Shown here: positions 7,001 through 10,318 of the stretch, piece by piece | Numbering within the stretch: position 1 is the first letter of the stretch | Layout of the letters: the number at the start of each line of letters is the position of its first letter | Assembly (NCBI GenBank): GCA_018971405.1 | Contig: JAGXAX010000031.1 | Coordinates: forward strand, 1-10,318 | Length of the DNA stretch: 10,318 nt | From: Alphaproteobacteria bacterium | GTDB taxonomy: Bacteria > Pseudomonadota > Alphaproteobacteria > Micavibrionales > UBA2020 | Reading direction: 5' to 3' | Translations under genes and position numbers: made by a program | Notes under the pieces: generated by a model | What the model was told of the DNA's origin: nothing | The model's input: only the letters and a program-made list of their open reading frames with translations | Database searches by the model: none

Positions 7001-8860
7001 GCCCTTCCACACCTGCAGGAAGGTTTCCTCGAAGTTGTTCTTGACGAGGTCCATCCGGATTTTCTCCGCACCGAGCAGCGCGAAGTCGTGAATCCAGACG
7101 GTTTCGCCGCCGCGCCCGCGCGGGTGCACTTCATAAGGCATTTCCGAGAGGCCTTTCAGCCCCATGTTCTCCAGCACCGGCAGGATCTCGGAGAGCGAGA
7201 CGGGGCTGTCCTTGTGATAAACCTTGAGGCGCGCCGTGCTTCCCGGCTCGCCCTGCAGGCGGTAGAAATCGACGCAGATCTTGTCGTCGCCGTGCAGCAA
7301 ATCCTCCAGCCGGCGGATGTCGTGAATGGCGTTGGTGATCTCGACGGATTCATGGTACGCGGAGGAAAAGGCCCTGCCGTAAACGTCGGCCAGCGCGGCG
7401 CCCTGCGTCTTGCCGTGGGTGATGATCAGCACCTGCCTGAGGCGCTCGTCCCACTCGCGGCCCAGCTCGATGAGCTTGCGTTCCGTCTCTGCCTGGTCGA
7501 AGCGCCTGCGCGGGCCTTCGTCGAAGCGGATGGTGAAGAGGATGCGCGCCAGCGGGCTGTCGTCGAGGTTGGTGAAATAATTGGTGGACTTGCCGCCGAC
7601 CGCCTCTTCGAGGATGGCCTCGGCCTGCGCGCGGAAGCGCGTATTGTAGCGGTCGCGCGGCACGTAGACGAGGCACGACATGTATTGCTGCATCGGGTCG
7701 GCGTGGGTGAAGAGCGCGACGCGGTGCTTGGCGCGCAGGCGCAGCAGGCCGATCGCCGTGTCGTAAAGCTCGTCCGCCGGCGCCTGGAACAGCTCGTCGC
7801 GCGGCATGGTTTCGAGGATGTGCTCGAGCGCGGCGCGGTCGTGCGTGCCGGAGTGGAAGCCGGATTTCTTGATGATCTCGCGCACCTTGAGGCGGACGAT
7901 CGGCACCTCGCCGGTACGGCAGGAATAGGTACCGGAGGTGAACAACCCCACGAACAGGTGCATGCCCGAAAGCCTGCCCTTCTTGTCGTAGATGCGCACC
8001 CCGACGGCGTCGAGCGGCGCGCGGCGGTGGACGTTCGAATACTGCCCGATCAGCTTGCTGATCATCACCGGAGACTTCGCGCTCCGCATGGCCGCCGCCT
8101 CGGGCGCGCCCGCGCCGCGGCCGAAGCCTTCGAGCGCGTTTTTTTTCATCACGCCGAGGTCGGTGCCCGCCACGGCCACGGACTGCGTCTTGCCGTTCGC
8201 GCCGGAAAAGCGGAACGCGCGGTAGCCGAGGAAGGTGAAATTGCCGTTTTGCAGGTATTTGAGAAAGTCATAGGCCTCGCTCAGGTCGTCGGCGCGGGCC
8301 GGATCGTTCGACGTCGCCTCGAGGCTCCGCACCACGTCGTCCATCCTGACCATCAGGTTCTTCCAGTCGCCGGTCGCGGCGCGCACGTCGTCCAGCACCT
8401 CGCCGAGCCGCGCCGCCAGCCTGTCCGCCGCCTCGGGCGAGAGCATCTGTTCGAGCTGGATGTAAACGTAAGATTCCGTGACGTATCCCCTGCCCTTTTC
8501 CGCCTGAATGTCCTTCAATCTGCCGCCCTTGCCGCGCGACGCCTGCAGGATCGGGTGGAACAGCACCTCGACCGTCAGGTTCTGCGCCGCCAGTTCCGCC
8601 GTCACGGAATCGATGATGAACGGCATGTCGTCGTTGACGAGCTGGATGACGCTGTGCGGCGCGTGCCAGCCGTCGCGCTTCTGCTCCGGCGTGAAGACGC
8701 GCACGTTCTGCTTTCCGGGTTTCCGCGTCTCCGCGCTCGCGAACATCGACGCCACCACGCGCTGCAAGTCCTTCGCGCTCCACCCCTCCATGTCCTCGAC
8801 CGGAACGCGCTGGTAAAAGGCCTTGGCAAAAGCGGAGAGCGTTTTCTTTTCCGTGCTCAT
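4079..8860 (-). CDS. gdhB: Large NAD-dependent glutamate dehydrogenase (GDH-1600 type)
   Basis: The enzyme oxidatively deaminates glutamate to 2-oxoglutarate and ammonium with NAD, feeding amino-acid nitrogen and carbon into the citric-acid cycle. The 1593-residue product from ATG 8858-8860 matches the roughly 1600-residue class of Proteobacteria and actinomycetes (Pseudomonas GdhB, Caulobacter GdhZ). The first half or so (to about residue 780) is the regulatory ACT-like region of the family, starting near HSVIQLVNDDMPFIIDSVTA. The catalytic core shows GGIRWSDRHDDFRTEILGLM then QMVKNAVIVPVGAKGGF (nt about 6500-6380), the Rossmann loop GVGDMAGDVFGNGM (about 5990-5949), VIGEGANLG (about 5545-5515) and DFIDNSGGVDCSDHEVN (about 5460-5405). 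The remainder is the C-terminal helical part. No frameshift or missing motif is apparent. Choosing the in-frame ATG at 8921-8923 would add 21 residues; both starts have ribosome sites. The gene stands alone, downstream of the ahpC terminator. Confidence 0.97.
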   Translation of the reverse strand: MSTEKKTLSAFAKAFYQRVPVEDMEGWSAKDLQRVVASMFASAETRKPGKQNVRVFTPEQKRDGWHAPHSVIQLVNDDMPFIIDSVTAELAAQNLTVEVLFHPILQASRGKGGRLKDIQAEKGRGYVTESYVYIQLEQMLSPEAADRLAARLGEVLDDVRAATGDWKNLMVRMDDVVRSLEATSNDPARADDLSEAYDFLKYLQNGNFTFLGYRAFRFSGANGKTQSVAVAGTDLGVMKKNALEGFGRGAGAPEAAAMRSAKSPVMISKLIGQYSNVHRRAPLDAVGVRIYDKKGRLSGMHLFVGLFTSGTYSCRTGEVPIVRLKVREIIKKSGFHSGTHDRAALEHILETMPRDELFQAPADELYDTAIGLLRLRAKHRVALFTHADPMQQYMSCLVYVPRDRYNTRFRAQAEAILEEAVGGKSTNYFTNLDDSPLARILFTIRFDEGPRRRFDQAETERKLIELGREWDERLRQVLIITHGKTQGAALADVYGRAFSSAYHESVEITNAIHDIRRLEDLLHGDDKICVDFYRLQGEPGSTARLKVYHKDSPVSLSEILPVLENMGLKGLSEMPYEVHPRGRGGETVWIHDFALLGAEKIRMDLVKNNFEETFLQVWKGRAENDALNRLVLSANLTWREIIILRAYNRFMRQQKFPFSVAYIEQVLGMYPKIARELVNLYLEMHDPKVRMPPEKRGRKTAAHILDMLQEVQKLDHDRILRGFKTLVENTLRTNYFQTHADGTPKSVLAVKLNSRMIPDLPLPRPHVEIFVYSTRVEAVHLRGGEIARGGIRWSDRHDDFRTEILGLMKSQMVKNAVIVPVGAKGGFVVKQPPKTSGRAAYQEEGIACYKIFIKALLDLTDNNVGGKIVRPKDVVCHDGIDPYLVVAADKGTATFSNIANALSAEAGFWLGDAFASGGSAGYDHKAIAITARGGWESVMRHFHEMGKDTQTQPFTLVGVGDMAGDVFGNGMLLSKKMRLLGAFNHIHIFCDPDPDMAVSYAERARLFKTRGGWDMYDKKKLSAGGMVYERSAKTLKLTPQIKKCFGIEEDHVTPDELILAILKAEAELIWFGGIGTYIKSSKQSHADVDDKSNDAIRVDATEVRARVIGEGANLGVTQLARVEYARLGGRINTDFIDNSGGVDCSDHEVNIKILLADVMAKRRMTLPQRNKLLQKMTKEVAALVLRDNYQQTQSLSLLQFRAKENLGMHAEFIRDLEKAGLIRRALEGLPDEETLVRLQREGRGLTRPELSILLAYAKMTLFTELMKTDLPDDPALEGMLFDYFPKELHKYGKEIRNHKLKRGIIATQVVNVLVNRMGPTFVQSRILKVGASGEEVIRAFMIVMESFRVNEILASVEALDGKAPYQAQMTAFHEVSQMVKRAVTWFLRFGGGHLQVTAGIASYKPGVEMLRRDIRRVIPQGINEGLARAEAKFIDKGLPVDIAEEIAVLNLLSSANDIITIAHRAKGDIRAVAAAYFETGELLGLDWLRRQAALIEPQSSWQARVVSGLTDDFFSQQAALTSAILHAGGKKKSSGTAAQMQKKRIDAWVDGHQDVVGKIVQMVSDLKREKDVELEMLTLVSQRIGQLVHQARG

Positions 8861-8866
8861 GATTTT

Positions 8867-8938
8867 TCCTTCAAATTGCTGTGCGTGTTGCTTGCGGGAA
8901 TGAGATGCGCTTGATGCGGGCATGAGGGGGGACTCCTT
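8867..8938 (-). promoter_or_regulatory. Two in-frame ribosome binding sites for gdhB
   Basis: AAGGA (8867-8871) lies 6 bases before the ATG at 8860. A stronger AAGGAG (8933-8938) lies 9 bases before an in-frame ATG at 8923. The residues between, MPASSASHSRKQHAQQFEGK, are low in hydrophobics and unlike the rest of the family, so I place the main start at 8860. Translation from both is possible. Confidence 0.6.
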
Positions 8939-8961
8939 TTCCTGACATGATAGGGTAGCGA

Positions 8962-8989
8962 AGTATCCAAAAAGTTAAAACACCCGCAA
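8962..8989 (-). promoter_or_regulatory. Weak promoter candidate for gdhB
   Basis: On the minus strand TTGCGG (8984-8989) and GATACT (8962-8967) are 16 bases apart, placing a start near 8955, about 30 bases ahead of the first possible ATG. A TATCAT (8947-8952) is an alternative -10 but has no good -35. A promoter is expected in this gap because a terminator closes the upstream gene; which element is used is uncertain. Confidence 0.25.
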
Positions 8990-8993
8990 AATC

Positions 8994-9024
8994 AAAAGGG
9001 CGCACCCTGACGGTACGCCCTTTT
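8994..9024 (-). terminator. Intrinsic terminator downstream of ahpC
   Basis: Arms 8994-9006 and 9012-9024 form a 13-bp stem with a 5-base loop. In minus-strand RNA the pair 9003/9015 is a G-U wobble, so the stem is unbroken, and a TTTTGATTTT tract follows. In plus-strand RNA the same position is a C-A mismatch. It therefore fits best as the terminator of ahpC, whose stop is at 9048. The six T on the plus strand could give some activity in that direction, but no plus-strand gene precedes it. Confidence 0.85.
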
Positions 9025-9047
9025 TTATCGCTATGAAAGCCGGAGCT

Positions 9048-9587
9048 TCAAGCCGCCTTGAGGGGTTTGTCGCCCTTCTTCCAGCCGCACTGGATCAGGC
9101 CGCCGTTCTGGAAGCCGTCGAGCAGGCGCAAGACTTCCTCGACGTTGCGGCCGACGCTCAGGTCGTTTACGGAAACATGGCGGATGACGCCCTTCGGATC
9201 GACGATGAAGGTCGCGCGCAGGCAGACGCCCGCGCCCTCGTGCAGGATGCCGAGCGCGTTGGACAGCTCATGTTTAATGTCGGACAGCATCGGAAACGGC
9301 AGATCCTTCAGGTCCGGATGGTGCTGGCGCCAGGCGAGGTGGACGTAGTCCGAATCCGTGCTCATGCCCAGCACTTGCGCGCCGCGGCTTTCGAAGTCCT
9401 TGTTGAGCTTGCCGAAGGTCGCGATTTCCGTCGGGCAGACGAAGGTGAAATCTTTCGGCCACGCGAACAGAACCAGCCACTTGTCCTTGTAGGTCGTGTT
9501 GGTGATTTCTTTGGTGAAGTTGCTCGCGTCGGTGGAAACGACGCCCGTGAGCTTGAATTCCGGAAATTTATGGCCGACAGTCAGCAT
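9048..9587 (-). CDS. ahpC: 2-Cys peroxiredoxin, AhpC family
   Basis: The cytosolic enzyme reduces hydrogen peroxide, organic peroxides and possibly peroxynitrite with thiols. The 179-residue product has the active-site motif PxxxTxxC (P44, T48, peroxidatic C51, in FTFVCPTEI), the conserved arginine R124 in LRATFIVDPKG, and a C-terminal resolving cysteine C167 in IQCGWKKGD, so it reads as a typical 2-Cys AhpC. C122 is an additional cysteine where relatives often have a small residue. I chose the ATG at 9587 because AAAGGG lies at good distance from it and the family starts MLTVG; the ATG at 9593 is too close to that site, and the longest frame (from 9671) runs through the promoter -35. No AhpF or AhpD gene, its usual reductants, is visible nearby. 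A terminator follows the stop. Confidence 0.95.
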   Translation of the reverse strand: MLTVGHKFPEFKLTGVVSTDASNFTKEITNTTYKDKWLVLFAWPKDFTFVCPTEIATFGKLNKDFESRGAQVLGMSTDSDYVHLAWRQHHPDLKDLPFPMLSDIKHELSNALGILHEGAGVCLRATFIVDPKGVIRHVSVNDLSVGRNVEEVLRLLDGFQNGGLIQCGWKKGDKPLKAA

Positions 9588-9630
9588 ATGCATACCCTTT
9601 CTGTTAACGCTCTGAAATAGAAACAGCGAT

Positions 9631-9659
9631 AAAATGCGCCGCAGCCGCAGGTTTGTCAA
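9631..9659 (-). promoter_or_regulatory. Candidate promoter for ahpC
   Basis: A perfect TTGACA lies on the minus strand at 9654-9659. At 17 bases is CATTTT (9631-9636); at 19 bases is TTTTAT (9629-9634), a better hexamer with worse spacing. The leader would be about 35-45 bases to the ATG at 9587. I see no clear OxyR-type site. The position supports ahpC being transcribed independently of the metallophosphoesterase upstream. Confidence 0.5.
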
Positions 9660-9698
9660 CACCGCGTCCATTTTCGTAATTTCATCTTTTTTGCTATT

Positions 9699-10318
9699 TC
9701 ACGTCCCGAACTTCAGCGTGGACGGGCGATAGTCCTTGATGCCTTCGTCCGGATAGCCGCGCGTGTTCGCCTGATAAACGACGCCGTCCATTTCCTGCCT
9801 CTTCACGCCATGCTGATGCCCGAACAGCCAGAATTTGAGCTTTTTGCCGGCATCATACCGCACAAGGTTCCGCATCAGGCTCGTTCCCCGCTGCGCGTAC
9901 TTGGCCAGCGGAACGTTATCCCGAAAATCGATAAGCTCGGCACGCGGCACCGTATGCGTGACAACGACGATCGTATGGATGGAGGAATCCCGATTGAATT
10001 TTACCACCTGGTCGCGCAGCGCGTAATAATCGCGGCGCGCCAGCTTCGCGAACGAAGCCGCCTCGTTGAAACTCGCTTTCAGAAGACCGCGCCCCTCCCT
10101 GATGGCCTGCCGGCGCGGCAATTCGTCCACGATCCTGTAGTCCCAATGGCCGTTCCGCCCGATAACGGCAACGCCGTCTTTGACAAAAGGCTTGTCCCGC
10201 AGGTAGACCGCGTTCGGTATCCGCGCGATGCCCTGACGCAGTTTCTCTTCAACCGCCTTGAAGTCGAAATTGTAACCGTAATCCGGCATGCCGGTGCGGA
10301 ACTCGTGATTGCCGTCGA
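9699..10318 (-). CDS. Calcineurin-like metallophosphoesterase (5'-partial)
   Basis: This is the C-terminal part of a two-metal phosphoesterase; the substrate is unknown. The frame is open to the right edge. An internal ATG at 10289 would give 196 residues, but the coding reads upstream of it as DGNHEFRTG, and GNHE (10302-10313) is the family's metal-binding GNH(D/E) motif, so the true start lies beyond the window with the earlier DxH and GD motifs. Further ligands are visible: VVVTHTVPR (10289-frame residues 108-116) and the GHxH motif FGHQHG (156-161). There are no membrane segments in the visible part. It precedes ahpC on the same strand with 111 bases between, no clear terminator and a promoter for ahpC in the gap. 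Low-level readthrough into ahpC is possible, but a functional link is not indicated. Confidence 0.85.
   Translation of the reverse strand, partial: DGNHEFRTGMPDYGYNFDFKAVEEKLRQGIARIPNAVYLRDKPFVKDGVAVIGRNGHWDYRIVDELPRRQAIREGRGLLKASFNEAASFAKLARRDYYALRDQVVKFNRDSSIHTIVVVTHTVPRAELIDFRDNVPLAKYAQRGTSLMRNLVRYDAGKKLKFWLFGHQHGVKRQEMDGVVYQANTRGYPDEGIKDYRPSTLKFGT

Noticed and set aside
5420..8914. A 1164-codon open frame on the plus strand, antisense to gdhB
   Set aside because: Its length follows from the near-absence of TTA, CTA and TCA codons in the matching register of a GC-rich gene. The translation is rich in Arg, Ala, Val, His, Leu and Asp with no recognisable domain, and the sense strand carries all conserved GDH motifs. 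Only ribosome profiling or conserved antisense coding bias could revive it.
9588..9671. A longer AhpC beginning at 9671
   Set aside because: The extension is not family-like, would span the TTGACA promoter element, and the ribosome site serves the ATG at 9587.
9699..10289. The metallophosphoesterase as a complete 196-residue gene starting at 10289
   Set aside because: The same frame continues upstream with GNHE, an essential metal-binding motif of the family, so the ATG is internal and the gene is cut by the window edge.
1..10318. A defence system, mobile element, CRISPR array, or tRNA/rRNA gene
   Set aside because: I looked on both strands for integrase, transposase or toxin-like products, spaced repeats and tRNA-like folds, and found none; the recognisable genes are housekeeping.

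Overview
The window looks like ordinary chromosomal DNA of a GC-rich alphaproteobacterium, perhaps an uncultured lineage. Three things point there. The gene order ubiA / rsmE / gshA (ubiA divergent from rsmE-gshA) is a known alphaproteobacterial arrangement. The gshA product is of the plant/alphaproteobacterial type. A very large NAD-dependent glutamate dehydrogenase of the GDH-1600 type is present. I cannot place it below class level from sequence alone.

Layout: on the minus strand lie the N-terminal 363 codons of gshA (running off the left edge), a 170-base gap with a promoter candidate, and rsmE. A compact divergent promoter region follows (about 1989-2053). On the plus strand are ubiA and a Nudix hydrolase, the latter apparently read from its own promoter as a leaderless message. 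A poorly coding zone of nearly 490 bases (3591-4078) holds one doubtful small minus-strand reading frame, possibly decayed, ending only 3 bases from the Nudix stop. The rest of the window is minus strand: the giant NAD-glutamate dehydrogenase gene (about 4.8 kb, two plausible starts each with a ribosome site), an intrinsic terminator, a 2-Cys peroxiredoxin of the AhpC family with its own promoter, and the C-terminal part of a calcineurin-like metallophosphoesterase whose start lies beyond the right edge.

Functionally the genes are housekeeping: glutathione synthesis (gshA), ribosome modification (rsmE), ubiquinone synthesis (ubiA), nucleotide-derivative clean-up (Nudix), glutamate catabolism to 2-oxoglutarate (gdhB) and peroxide detoxification (ahpC). 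Redox and respiratory metabolism is a loose common thread, but I see no operon that binds them into one system. There is no mobile element, CRISPR array, rRNA or tRNA that I can support, and I found no convincing new multi-gene system. The points worth a second look are small-scale: a probable leaderless transcript, a half zinc ribbon in the Nudix enzyme, AT-rich codon islands inside rsmE, a 10-bp tandem duplication that changes the end of the small frame, the double start of gdhB, and a palindrome on the rsmE stop codon.
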